A DNA stretch of 64,000 nt from Larix kaempferi (lineage: Eukaryota > Streptophyta > Pinopsida > Pinales > Pinaceae): contig BSBM01000592.1 of assembly GCA_027924585.1 (NCBI GenBank), positions 6,492,001 through 6,556,000 on the forward strand, read 5' to 3'. Shown here in pieces: positions 23,081 to 34,009 of the stretch (the stretch's first letter is position 1; the number at the start of each line of letters is the position of its first letter). The notes beneath the pieces were generated by a model. The model was not told the DNA's origin and did no database searches. It saw nothing but the letters and a program-made list of their open reading frames with translations. A program made the position numbers and the translations under genes.

Positions 23081-24480
23081 TTGAAAGAGATTAAGCAGTA
23101 TCCCAATGAAACAGTGTGGGACTTTGACCAACGATTCAAAATGATAATGGAAAGGGTTAGTTTTGATATGAGCACTATCCAACATAAAGAATGGTTCATC
23201 GCAGCACTACTTCTGCACATTCAACTACCACTGATGCAACATAACATTACAACGCCCAGTGAAGCTCTAGAGATTGCAATGCATTTGGAAGTGTCTCCAA
23301 TTGGTGAAAACATAGTTGGGATGTCGCAGATTCAAACACAGCTGGCTAACTTGACCATACAGCTGCAAGATCTTAAGAAGTGCAAGGAGCAGCATGAATA
23401 AGTATGGTGTACGCGATGTTGAGGAGAAGGACATACTAAGGATAAATGCCCGGACTTTCGCAATTATCTAGTTTTAGGAGCACCGAATCCATTGAATGGC
23501 GGTGGCATGTCGTGGTGTCTCATTTGTCAGGTATATGGGCACCGCCACGAGGAATGCCCATACATGCAGAAGATGGTAACAAAACCAATGAATCTGTATT
23601 GTATGTTCTGTAAATCTATGGGACATGACGACAAAGATTGCTGGGCATATGGGTTGCTTCATGAGAGAACGTACGATGCATTCTATGTAAAGGATGACCA
23701 GCATGTCGTACAAAAACTGCAGCTGCAACCCCAGGTAGCCCAGCCGCTACCTCAACCGCAGGTACAGTTTATACCGTAGCAACAACTGCAGCAGTTTATG
23801 CCGCAATATCCTCCAATGCAAATGGCTCCACAGAAGCCACAATATGTTTAGCAACCGTAGTATGCGCAGCAAGGGCAAGGCATGCAACCAAATCTGATGC
23901 CGCAACAGTATAATCAACCGTAGTACCAACAGCAGTGCGGATTCCGAGGTGGACGCGGCAGAGGATTTGGTCGTGGAGGAGGAAGAGGAGGTCGCGGACT
24001 TGTTCAGTGTTATAACTGTGCGGTATGGGGACACTACCAGCAAGATTTCCCACTATTGCAGACATAGTGTACATTTTGCTTTGTTACAGATCATACATTT
24101 GATAACTTCCCATAGTTGATTGCGCGATGGCAGGAAGGAAACATTCCACAATTGCAGAATCAGAATCAAGTGCAACAGACAGTATAGAATCAGGTGCAGC
24201 AACCGGTACAGAACCAAAACCAACGCCCAAACCATAATGCTAATCCAAATGTGAACCAACCAGGGAATCCACCACTGAACAAGAATCAAGGTACGAGTGT
24301 TGCAACAATTTTGGTGGAGCCTAGGCCACAAGATGCGGTTGTCGCAGTGATCACTCATGGAGGTGCAACGACCAGAGGGGATAGCTCCCAACCACTCATT
24401 CGGTTGGCTGGGAAAAAAAAGGTGTCATTTGATATTGAGTCTGAGTGTGATACATTCTTTCAGGCACACCATGTGATGGA
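23081..24480 (+). pseudogene. gag: Outer element gag, 3' part with five zinc knuckles
   Basis: Reading resumes in the pre-insertion frame with LKEIKQYPNETVWDFDQRF, the end of the gag capsid domain. Five CCHC-type knuckles follow at about 23408-23450, 23516-23557, 23600-23645, 24008-24050 and 24068-24111. The first (CTRC, stop, GEGH, KDKC), second (CLICQVYGHRHEEC) and third (CMFCKSMGHDDKDC) are complete apart from that stop. In the fourth and fifth the last Cys is Phe. Between the third and fourth lie a Gln-rich stretch and an RGG-like GFRGGRGRGFGRGGGRGG. Nonsense codons, mostly TAG among Gln codons, interrupt the frame. The protein would package RNA. Confidence 0.87.
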
Positions 24481-24669
24481 ATAGGATCGCGGTAAAGCTA
24501 TTATCTGCGACATGCCCCCTGTTTTTTATGCTACTTCAGAGGCAGGTCCATCGGCGCTGTCTGGAACTTTGCAGAAATTTCTTGAGAGGTGCTTATTATT
24601 GGCAAGGGATCCTGCTACTCTAGCTAAGATTGAGGGGTTGTTGCAATGACCAACCAGGGGACGGCAAGA

Positions 24670-25140
24670 ATCTGCGGTAAACTCCTTACAACGACGGAAG
24701 ACCGATAAGGAGATGCACATTAACATACAAATTGGGGACTACGATGTTGATTCGGTTATTCTGTATCTTGGTTCGAATGTCAACATTTTAACCAAGTAGG
24801 CATGGCAGAAAATGGGGATCCCCCCATTGAGCTAGTCTCATGTACAACTCCAGTTAGCTAATCACGCTAAGGTGACACCAATTGGGAGAGTTCCACCACT
24901 GGTGGTGGACATTGAGGGCATGAAGACCTATGCTGACTTTGACGTCATCGAAGTGGTTGAACAAGGAAGCTCTTATCCTGCGTTGCTGGGGATCGGATGG
25001 GATAATGACAGTGGAGCGGTAATTAACTTTAAGCGGAGGATGATGACTTTCGAAAACCATGATCTCAGAGTCATAGCCCCATTGGATCCAGCTGAAGGAC
25101 ACAGATACATTGAGCCAATGAAGGACAAAGATCCCAGTGA
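24670..25140 (+). pseudogene. pol: Outer element aspartic protease
   Basis: The same frame as gag continues with INIQIGDYDVDSVILYLGSN. The catalytic triplet, normally D-x-G-S in this group, reads Y-L-G-S at 24763, so the essential Asp is lost (GAT to TAT). After it come NILTK, a TAG where Trp or Lys is usual, and a typical second half (ALLGIGWDNDSGAVINF). The protease would cut the Gag-Pol polyprotein. Confidence 0.75.
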
Positions 25141-25189
25141 ATGGTACCATGCATTCAATATTTTCAAAGATTATATTCATCCGACTGCC

Positions 25190-26220
25190 AACGGTGAGTT
25201 GGGATGGCGCAGGGATGGTTCTGCATCTTCTAACTCTCATGATGCATTAGAACATTGGCAGAACCACTTGCATGAGGTGTCACTCCGCAAGTGTGGGTTA
25301 GTCACACAGTCGTTATGCCGCTTTGTGACTGAAACCATTACGCTACCAGTATACGAGGGGTTGCTTGGTCTGTCTGACTTTCTGACGGAGTTTGAGGAGA
25401 GAGTTTCCGAACCACAGCAACTATTGGCATTGGATGAAGCACTAAAGGCTGCTCCAGCACGCTAGTGGGCGACTCATAAGAAATAAATCCACGGATGGCC
25501 GCAATGCAGGAGATTGCTAACGGTTCGCTTCAGCGATACCGAGGTCTACCATACAGGGAAGTATGATGGTCAACATAACCCTGGAAGCCATTTGATGGAG
25601 TGTCAGAAATTATTGGCATCGCGACCAAGAGATGAGTGGCTCCATGCGTTTATCCATACTTTGGAAGAAATGCCGCGATCATAGTATACTACAGCAGAAT
25701 TGCGGGGAGAAATCACTACTTGGTTGTAGTTGACAATTTTCTTTAGTCATACATTCAGTTTTGTTGATCCCAACCTGGATGTCCATAATACTCTGCAGCT
25801 CATCCGCGATGTGGTTCTAAAAGTTGTTCCAGTGGCATATCCTATGGATCCGCATACGCACCACCAGATGCAATCTCTGATGGAATGTTATAATATCACT
25901 GGTGGGCCCGAAGATGGTCATGATCCGCGAAATGTCAATATTTCGGAGTCCAAAGGAAGTCGCGATGTGGTACCACCTGATGCACCAATTGATCCGAGCA
26001 GCCAGCCCTTGAAGCTTCATAAGATCAATATTGGGACCGAGACCATTCCCATGTTCGCGAATATTGGAGACTATTGGGATGATGAGATGATGGGAAAGGT
26101 CACTGACCTGCTGCATGAATTTCAAGACCTCTTAACTACCAAGTTTTCTGAGATGAAAGGTATTTTGGGCGATTTAGGGGAAATGAAGATCCCGTTGAAA
26201 CCAGATGCTAAACCAATCCG
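25190..26220 (+). pseudogene. pol: Outer element linker between protease and RT, with a second gag-like segment
   Basis: About 340 codons separate protease and RT. The first part has no motif I know. From about 25555 the frame shows GKYDGQHNPGSHLMECQKLL, then RDEWLHAFIHTLEEMP, then TTWL and FSHTFSF, with the spacing of a retrotransposon gag capsid domain (F-D-G-x-x-x-P, L-x-x-W-x-x-L, W-x-x-L-x-x-x-F). The segment from 25950 leads into RT with IGDYWDDEMMG and GDLGEMKIPLKPDAKP. Stops occur at 25463, 25486, 25681 and 25727. Confidence 0.6.
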
Positions 26221-27050
26221 GTAATGACCTTATCGACTGAATCCACACCATAAGGAGAGGGTCAAGGTAGAACTTGATCGCATGTTGGATGTTGTTATTA
26301 TTGAACCGGTTGAGGAGTCAAAATGGATCAGTCCTATGGTGGTGCAGGACAAGAAGACTGTCAAGGTGTGCATTTGTGTCAATTTGCGGAAGTTGAATGA
26401 CGCCTGTTTGCATGATCCCTTTCCAACCCCGTTTTTTGATGAAGTACTCGAAGGAGTGGGAGGCCAGGAGATGTATTATTTCACAGACAGGTTTTTGGGC
26501 TATCATCAGATCTGCATTGCAAACGAAGACTGCCACAAGATGACTTTTGTGATAGAATGGGGATGTTTTCAGTACATGGTAATACCGTTTGGGTTGAAGA
26601 ATGCCCCTACGATATTTTCATGGGTCGTTGTTGCTGCGTTCAAGGATTTTATTCAGAATTGTTTGCAGGTATACATGGACAACTAGATAGTCTATGGGTT
26701 GATCTGCGACCATCTGGTGAACCCGCAGTTGATGCTGGAGCACTGTCGACAACATCTGATATCGCTAAACTTGAAGAAGTGCATCTTTTGTGCACCATTT
26801 GGCATACTCTTGGGTCACATCGTGTGCAAGCAAGGATTGTTAGTCGATCTTGCAAAGATTGCACTAATTTTGAGGTTGGCATCGCCGACTACTCTTAAGC
26901 AGTTGAGAGCGACATTGGGCCACACCGGGTATTATCGCAAGTTCATCAGGGGTTATGCAGCGATCACCACCCCTATGGAGAAGTTATTGAAGAAAGATGT
27001 AGTATTTCAATGGAGCCCTAAATGTCAAGATATTTTTTAGATGCTGAAGG
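26221..27050 (+). pseudogene. pol: Outer element reverse transcriptase
   Basis: RT motifs are clear: IIEPVEESKWISPMVVQDKK, VNLRKLNDACLHDPFPTPF, FTDRFLGYHQI and FQYMVIPFGLKNAPTIFS, followed by the thumb region GHTGYYRKFIRGYA. The catalytic YxDD reads YMDN at 26672-26683, and the next codon is TAG where Trp is usual, two G-to-A changes in a row. The start has TAA-TGA where Gln-Arg is expected. The domain has its normal length and I could follow it without a frameshift. Replication enzyme of a dead element. Confidence 0.9.
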
Positions 27051-27640
27051 CTAAGATGGCTTCGGCGCCGATACTGGTATTTCTAGACTGGAGTAAGGAA
27101 TTTCGCGTCCATGTCAATGCATCATCGATCGTGCTGAGCGTGGTGCTTTCCCAACCATGAGAGGGGGATCCAGATCACCCCATTGCTTTTGCAAGTTGGA
27201 AGTTATCATCAGCAGAAAGAAATTATACCACCATAGAGAGGGAAGGCCTGGCGATGGTGTATGCACTGGAGAAGTTTTGACATTACTTATTGGGAGGAAA
27301 TTTTAAGATGTTCACCGACCACTCTGCATTGAAATACTTGGTCAATAAGCCTGTGTTGGGGGGGAAGATATGTAGATGGCTACTTCTTTTTTAGGAGTTT
27401 GATTTTGAAGTGATTGTGAAGCCGGGGCGGTTGAATGCTGGCCCTGATCACCTGTCGTGGATTGAAACAGGCGAGGAGCCCACCAACATTGAAGACAAGT
27501 TTCCTGATGCGCAACTGTTTAAGGTTGAAGTAGCCAATGCCTACTTTGAAGACATCATTTAGTTTTTGGCGACAGGTACCGCACCATAAGAATTCAGCAC
27601 TCGTCAGAAGAAGCAGTTCGTAGTCAAGGCTACAGATTTC
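27051..27640 (+). pseudogene. pol: Outer element RNase H
   Basis: Continuing in the RT frame: FRVHVNASSIVLSVVLSQP has Asn where the first catalytic Asp normally stands, NYTTIEREGLAMVYALEKF has the Glu, and MFTDHSALKYLV has the next Asp. Stops are TGA after EKF (CGA expected), TAG after LLF (CAG expected) and several more to 27640. The domain is the ordinary Ty3-type RNase H. No second archaeal-type RNase H is visible between it and integrase, in contrast to the inner element. Confidence 0.85.
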
Positions 27641-28812
27641 TAGCTCATTACAGGTTAGTTATACAAATTGGGCGCATATGAGATATTGCGGCGTTTTGTT
27701 TTGCCTCATGAGCAGGAGTAGATCTTGGCAGAAGCGCATGCAGGAGTGGCTGGAGGGCACTATGGCGGTCGCGCGACTACCAGGAAGGTGCTTCGTGCGG
27801 GGCTCTGGTGGCCCACACTGCACATTGATGCAACAGACTATGCGCAGTCCTGCGATGTTTGGCAGTGAACTGGAAATCCATCCAGGAGGGATGAGATGCC
27901 ACTGATGCCTCGGCTAACATTGCAACCTTTTGACAAATAAGAAATGGATTTTGTGGGACCAATCAATCCATCAGGGAAACGAACTGGTGCAAGATACATC
28001 ATCACAGCGACAAATTATTTGACACGATGGGCGGAAGCAGCACCAGTTGTTGATTGTTCCACGGCCATAGCTGCACGGGTTTTGTTCGACAATATCGTCA
28101 CTCACTTCGGCTGCCCCAAGATATTGTTGAGTGACTAAGGCAACCACTTCCTCAATCGCACCATCAGCGCATTGATGGAGGAGCTGCAGATACAACACAA
28201 GAAGAGTACCCCGTATCATCTGCAGGCAAATGGTACGGTGGAAGCATTCAATAAGATCTTGAAACATGCACCGACAAAGGTGTGCAATGCTAACCGCGAT
28301 GACTGTTATCTGAAAATCCCAGCAGTCTTGTGGGCGTATCGCACCACGTGTAAAAGATTGAAGGGACAGACACCATTCAAATTGGTGTATGGACAAGAAG
28401 CAATTATGCCAATGGAGTACATCGTTCCTAGTCTACGCATAGCGGCAGCAATAGGTATGGATGTTGCAGTAGCATTAGAAGAACGTCTAGCACAGTTAGT
28501 ATAGCTGGAGGAAGATCATTTTATCGCAGGATTCCACCAAAGTGTGGAGAAGGATCGTCGGAAGGCTTGGCATGATCGCCACATCAAAAACAAACAATTT
28601 TAGCAGGGTGACTTGGTACTATTGTATGACAGTAAGTTTCTGAAACACCCAGGAAAACTGCAAATGCATTGGCTTGGTCCATATCGCATTAGTAGCATCA
28701 CTTCATGAGGCGTAGTACAGTTGCAGCATTTGGATGGAGCGATGCTCCCAAAGTTGATTAATGGTAGTAGGTTGAAGCCCTCTCGGTCGGGCTTGGAGCA
28801 GCATGATGCATG
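27641..28812 (+). pseudogene. int: Outer element integrase
   Basis: The zinc-binding part shows EAHAGVAGGHYGGRAT and SCDVW, with one Cys position altered. The catalytic core carries Asp in [11 protein letters not shown], Asp in CPKILLSD (followed by a TAA) and Glu in GTVEAFNKILK, so the DDE residues remain. The C-terminal part has LGPYRISSITS, a GPY/F-like motif, and stops at 28812. No chromodomain follows. In-frame nonsense codons are mostly TAG or TGA (for example after AQLV and NKQF). Confidence 0.88.
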
Positions 28813-29252
28813 AGTCGCATCGAACAAAAAAAAATAAAAAATTGCAGGTTGAACGATGGCAGGATCGCGCACTGAAAGGCACAAGAATGTGCAGGAAGGG
28901 GAGCTTATGCCGTAAGTTATGAGTGCTCCGCAATAGTAGCAGGGTCGCGACTGGGTCAAATCAACAATAAATGATGAAATTTCAGACAATTAATTACTGG
29001 CACTTGTTCAAATGATGGGCATTAATGGCAGATCCGGTCGCTCGACGGGGAGGATCGACGACGGATTTGGGTCACTAATACAGAATTTAGGCCGAGTTAA
29101 TACAGGATTTTGTTTTGATTACGAGGGATAGCATTGGATGCTATAAGAATGAGTCGAGCACTGGTTGGAAGGCACCTATTTTTAGTAAATGCGTTGAGTT
29201 GCTGAGTGCGGAGTTGAGAAGTGTCGAAGAGTGATGCTCCGGAGGTAAGGGC

Positions 29253-32170
29253 TTGTTAAGCCAAGAAGGGATCCAGTGCGGCATGCCGAGCAACCCAGTG
29301 GTTGAATTTTCCCATGGTGTTGAATCCCCTACTCAAGCATTAAGCATTGAAGAAGAGGTCATCCGTATGCCAGGTGATTCGTCCTTTACCAGCATTCCAA
29401 AGAAGCGACGGGGAGGTCAGCAGTCTAAGTCCCCACATAGCAAGCGGCAGCTTCAATCATCCACTGCGGTGGCGGAGGAGGTTCGAGTGCATATGGGACA
29501 GTCCAGCCAAAGAATCGATGAGCCCGTTGTATGGGAGGGATTGTTTGTTGTCGACATCCCTAGGTATGACCCCCCTAGTTGGCCGGATGCAACCCCTCGC
29601 AAGGTGAACATAAATCAGAAGTATCCATTGTGGATGCCCGCACTCCCTGCTGGAATGGAGTGCTCTGTCGATATTGCACCGGAGTTGATGTGATTGAAGT
29701 ATGACAATCACAATATGGTGGCCTATCTAGAAATTGCGTTGGACCCCTATGTGCCAGGGTCGCAACTTACCGGGAACCCGATTCTGCAGGCCTAGGCATG
29801 GGGGTTGAAACAAGCTGGATTGTCGAGGCTCATTAACATGCCATATTTCGGGCTACCACTAGAGGTTAATGCCTGAGTGAAGTAGCTGCTGTCCTGCTTC
29901 CACAGCGGTTCATTATGGCTAGAAACAGATATTCCGGTCACTGTCGACCTGATTGCGAGCATTACTAGGTTGCCCAAAGATGGGGTTGACCCATCACAAT
30001 ACATCCAAGGGAAGGCGAACGATAAAAAGTGGGTGGGATAGTTGGTTAAGTGCTATGGTTTGGAAAGGGATGGCCATGGCTATCACATTAGTAGTATCAA
30101 CGACAAGGCGGTTCTCACCGGCACAAATATTTTATACTGCAAGGTGGTCCGGGGTGGTTGACCCAATCAGTGCAATTTGGGGATTGTGGCATGTGTAGAG
30201 CAATGCGCGGCAGGTGTCCAGATGAATTGGTCCTTGTTTTTACTGAACCAGTTGGTGGAAGATGTCATCACTATCCAAGATGGGAAGGGCTCCTTCATGT
30301 ATAGCTGGATCTTAATTTTGATCGCACTTGTCGGCTGGAAGGATCCCAGCACTTACCAAGGTATGGAGGTTGCGGCCGTAGCTGAGAGTCGGGGCACAAG
30401 ATATCAAAAATTGTGTTGGGTACGCAAGCAAGAGAGACTTCGGGACAGTGCATTGCAGTTCTGGATTTACTGGGAGATGCTTTATGATGCAGTAGTAAAG
30501 GTGCCTCGGATTTCTAAGGAAACCGTGGAAAATTATAAGCCGATTATGGTGTTTGCGATTCGGCGCATGCTATTTATGTGTAGGCCAGATGTGGTCCATC
30601 CTGGCAATGGTTTTTGACCCCTTATAAGGTGACGATGGAAGCCCTGGATGCTATTGTGAATGATTGGCTACCAAAATGGCCAGAACCCATGGGGTTGACG
30701 GAGATTGACACTCGAGTACCGCCGTTAGGCCCAGAAGATCGTTTATCGGCGCAGGACCAACAGAGCCACTGTGACTCAGATCAGGATTCGACACAGACAC
30801 CAACGGATGATGACAATGATCGGGACCTTGAGGAACACAGAACAAAAAGGCATCAGGACCATGCGACAATCAGTGGGTTGTCCCTATCGTGGGAAGTGCA
30901 TTTGGGCTGACTAATACAAGCAATCACTGATGCATCTACCACAATGGCTCAAAAGATAATGGTGAAGGAAGATGAAGGTTTCCATGCGCTCACTGTTCGT
31001 ATGGACTCCTTGTGTGATATAGTTTTGAGGAAGGCACCTGAAGAAGCATTGGCGCAGCCAGTTGGCACAATCAACACCGAGCTGCGGGTTAGGAATGTTC
31101 ATATTCTCTCGACTGCTATTGTGACTAACGATGAGGCTTTGAAATCCTTGCTATAATCGTTGGAGAAGGTAACCATAAATGTCAACACGTTGCCAGCGGT
31201 AGGGTTGACAACTATGCAGACAGTTACCAGTTGGGAGATGGCAGACAGGATGCATGAGATTAGTGGTCAGTGTCTACATTTGCAGCAGAGCGAGGAAAAT
31301 GAGAAGGAAGAAATCACAGAGTTAACAGGAAGGGCTACTACAGTGCGGTAGGCTGTGGACGAGCTGGCAGGAGACATCAAGAAGGAACGAGCTGAGAAGG
31401 CTTGAGTGATTGAAGAGTTGAAGCACGAACATGACCGCCTCACAGTGGAGAAGGCCACCTTATTGGATCGCAATGTGTAGATAGAGACGGTCGTTGCTGA
31501 GGCTTGTCACCATCTGTCGGAGCCGACTGCAAAGTTGGAGGTGATTCAACGCATGCAGCAACTTGGGGCTGCCATTACTCGACTGCAACAGGAAAATTGG
31601 GAGTTGACAGCCATGGTGAATCCTGGCACACCCCAGGATCCGGTGGATGACTGCAAAACCACCATTGAGGAGGTCGCAGTGCAAATGGCGGGGCTAGAAA
31701 CGGCAGTGACAAAACTCATGGCTGACACAGTGCGGTTTTGGGGCCAAATTGTTCAGGACGAGCAGGTTGAGAAATTGACCAAGCTTCAGCAAGAGGCGGA
31801 AGGATATTTGGAGACACTCAAGACAACAATGCGCATGATGCCACTAATGGAACAGGTTTCCAAGTCGGTGGAATTGAAATCCTTGCAGCAACGCGTCACC
31901 AAGGCCGACGAACGTCAGACGAAGCGCGCTGAGCAGCTAGAGGAGTTCCAGGAGGTTGGCGGTCAGTTCATGCCAAAATCAGGGGAAGTCCTCCAGGATG
32001 TGCAGGAAGGTCATCAACAAGTCGCGGCAAAGCTAACTGCGCATCCATCTCCCCAGGATGTGATCGACAGTCAGGTGGTGGTTATGGCAACAAAGGAGCA
32101 GGTGGCGACAGTCAAGCTCCAATATGAGGATTTTCGAGTCAAGACCATCAAGCACACCATGTCTTGCTAA
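29253..32170 (+). pseudogene. Extra ORF of the outer element after integrase: Athila-like transposon-protein domain plus coiled coil
   Basis: About 970 codons in a frame different from pol. The N-terminal quarter is low-complexity with KKRRGG and SKRQ, a possible nuclear signal. About 29900-30350 (TDIPVTVDLIASITRLPKDG, GYHISSINDKAV, AAGVQMNWSLFLLNQL) resembles the 'putative plant transposon protein' domain found in Athila-type elements at the env-like position. From about 30940 to 32160 the sequence is Glu/Gln/Leu/Lys-rich with heptad-like spacing (IQRMQQLGAAITRLQQENWE, VELKSLQQRVTKADERQTKR), that is, a long coiled coil. I see no signal peptide or membrane segment. The frame jumps once near 30610, and isolated TAG/TGA codons break it elsewhere. 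Confidence 0.7.
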
Positions 32171-32209
32171 CGTGGCTCAAGGGCGAACCACAATATTGTG
32201 TTGGGGGCC

Positions 32210-33053
32210 TGTTGGCAGGCGATTTGCTAAGTTAGCATAGCAGCATCGCGGATGCTGCGACAAGTCAGAAGATACCGCGAAAGGTGGAAAGCTGGGTGCA
32301 AAGGAGAATATTTTATGTATTTTTGGGTCGAATGTACCCAATATGCAGGTTTTTAGTCATTAGGACCATGTCAATTAGTTATTGAGTCATTTAGACCATG
32401 TCAGTTAGATTTTGGGTTATTTGCTCAAAGTGTCGGTTAGGAAGTTGTTAATAAGTGGACAAGCAATGTAAAGGAGGAAGCCTATATAAAGTCATAGAGT
32501 TGTATGAGTTGAGGGAGGAGAAAAGAGAAGGAAAATATGATCTTGGAGATATATGTCTGTAATTTGAGATCAAGAGTTATCTGCGAGATCAGTGTTTTGC
32601 AGTGATATTGTATCTGGGTTTTGCAGAGTTAATATGACATGATAGAGCCGTTTTGTGAAATCCCTGTGTATCTTCTGTTCATTATGGTAATGCATGTTGC
32701 AATATATGAATGATGCTATGTTTTCTTGCTGCAATTAATGCTTTGCTGTTGTATTTGTTGCGATGAATATTTATGTTGAATGATGCTGTGAATATGAATA
32801 ATGTAAAAGATAATTGCATAAAGATCTACTTCTGAAATGTTGCAATAAGTTTAAGTAATTGAGCCACAACATCCTCCTTCATTCGGCAGAAACATGGTTT
32901 CGTCGACTCTCCCTTGAACATCTCAGGTGATACCTCATCTGCTCCGTAGGTGTTGCTAGACGAGGGTAAACCTGTTTGGGCCGGTGCTCAGGGAGATCAT
33001 CGTGGTTTGGATGTCAACAGTGAGCGGAACCCCTGTTGACTGGGTTTGAGTCA
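32210..33053 (+). repeat. 3' LTR of the outer element
   Basis: The 844-bp partner of 5050-5886 begins TGTTGGCAGG right after the purine-rich TTGGGGGCC (the likely polypurine tract, 32201-32209) and ends TTTGAGTCA. It carries a small insertion near its start (AGCAGCATCGC) that the 5' LTR lacks. Confidence 0.92.
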
Positions 33054-33990
33054 ACATCTATGTGTGCTCTATAAATATGTAATGGGTTGGGATTTTGGGG
33101 GCTGTTAGTTAATTGAATAGTCTTTTGGTCATCCTTTTTGGTCTGTATGTTGAAGGTATTGTATGTTGTGAGAAGAGAGTCGCATGATTTGCAGTTTATG
33201 TGCACAAATCCATTGTAAAGAGAAAGAATAAATATGTAAGTCATTGATGCAAAACATGAAGTGTTTATTTTACTGCGACTCATGAATAAATAAAGGGCTT
33301 TCATGGTTTTCTCTTGTTTGGGTTTCCACGTTATATCTAGTGTTCAATGTGTGTGATAGATGTTATGATGTGTTATGTTATTTTATTGCATTATGCATAT
33401 CGATGAATAAATGTAATTGATGTGGGAGTATGAATGATATGGATACTTTTTAGTTAATAAATAGATGGCACGGTTAGTTAAGTGATATGTACGTAATTGA
33501 TGTGATCTGTTGAAGTTGTGTGTTTTGTCAAGGTCTAGAATGTTATGTTTGGTAGATTCATGTCGCACCCTTTCACTACTGCAGAAATTTGGTTCCTGTA
33601 GTTCCATTAGATACCTTGAGTGAGAATTTACCTGCTTCACAGGTGATGCCGAAAGGGTCTGTGTATTTGGTTTTGTTGTTGACTAGTTAAGTGAACCCTG
33701 GTCAAGGTAGATGTGCGCCAACAAATGGTTTTGTTGTTGGGATCGGGATATGTGTCAAAGGGGGATGTGGCATTCGACTAAGCCCAAAATTTAGGATTGG
33801 ATCGATAGGAAGATGAGATTTTTCCAAAGACCAGAATAAAGATCCACACCTTGATGCAAAAACATGGTTAGGTAAGTATGTTTTTTCGGACGTACATGAA
33901 GTGTTCTTTGGAGAATTTCTTGTTATATTGGTTGAATGGTTGGCGAGGTTAAACCTACAAAAGAGGTTATTTCAGGGGGGTGAGCCGATT
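33054..33990 (+). mobile_element. Remainder of a third, related LTR element (LTR right part, primer site, leader)
   Basis: The sequence begins with a TATA-like CTATAAATATG (about 33070) and continues as a T-rich LTR to about 33719 (GCCAACA). TGGTTTTGTTGTTGGGATCG at 33726 parallels the outer element's primer site. GGATGTGGCATTCGA parallels the outer leader, and a broken peptide HEVFFGEFLVILVEWLARL parallels the outer leader ORF. The similarity stops near 33990, where a minisatellite begins, so the element is truncated. Confidence 0.7.
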
Positions 33991-34009
33991 GTTTCACATG
34001 AAAATATGA

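Larger units (their letters stand above)
5050..33053 (+). mobile_element. Outer LTR retrotransposon, Ty3/gypsy, about 12 kb plus the 16-kb insertion
   Basis: Paired LTRs, primer site, leader ORF, gag, protease, RT, RNase H, integrase, an extra 3' ORF and a polypurine tract all lie in one orientation. Without the inner element and one duplication copy it measures about 12.0 kb. The domain order and the lack of a chromodomain place it with the non-chromovirus plant gypsy elements. The extra ORF and primer type point toward the Athila side. It is inactive: the catalytic residues of protease, RT and RNase H are altered and many nonsense codons are present. Confidence 0.92.

Noticed and set aside
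29253-32170. Envelope glycoprotein in the post-integrase ORF
   Set aside because: No signal peptide, membrane anchor or cleavage motif is visible. The C-terminal half is a soluble-type coiled coil.
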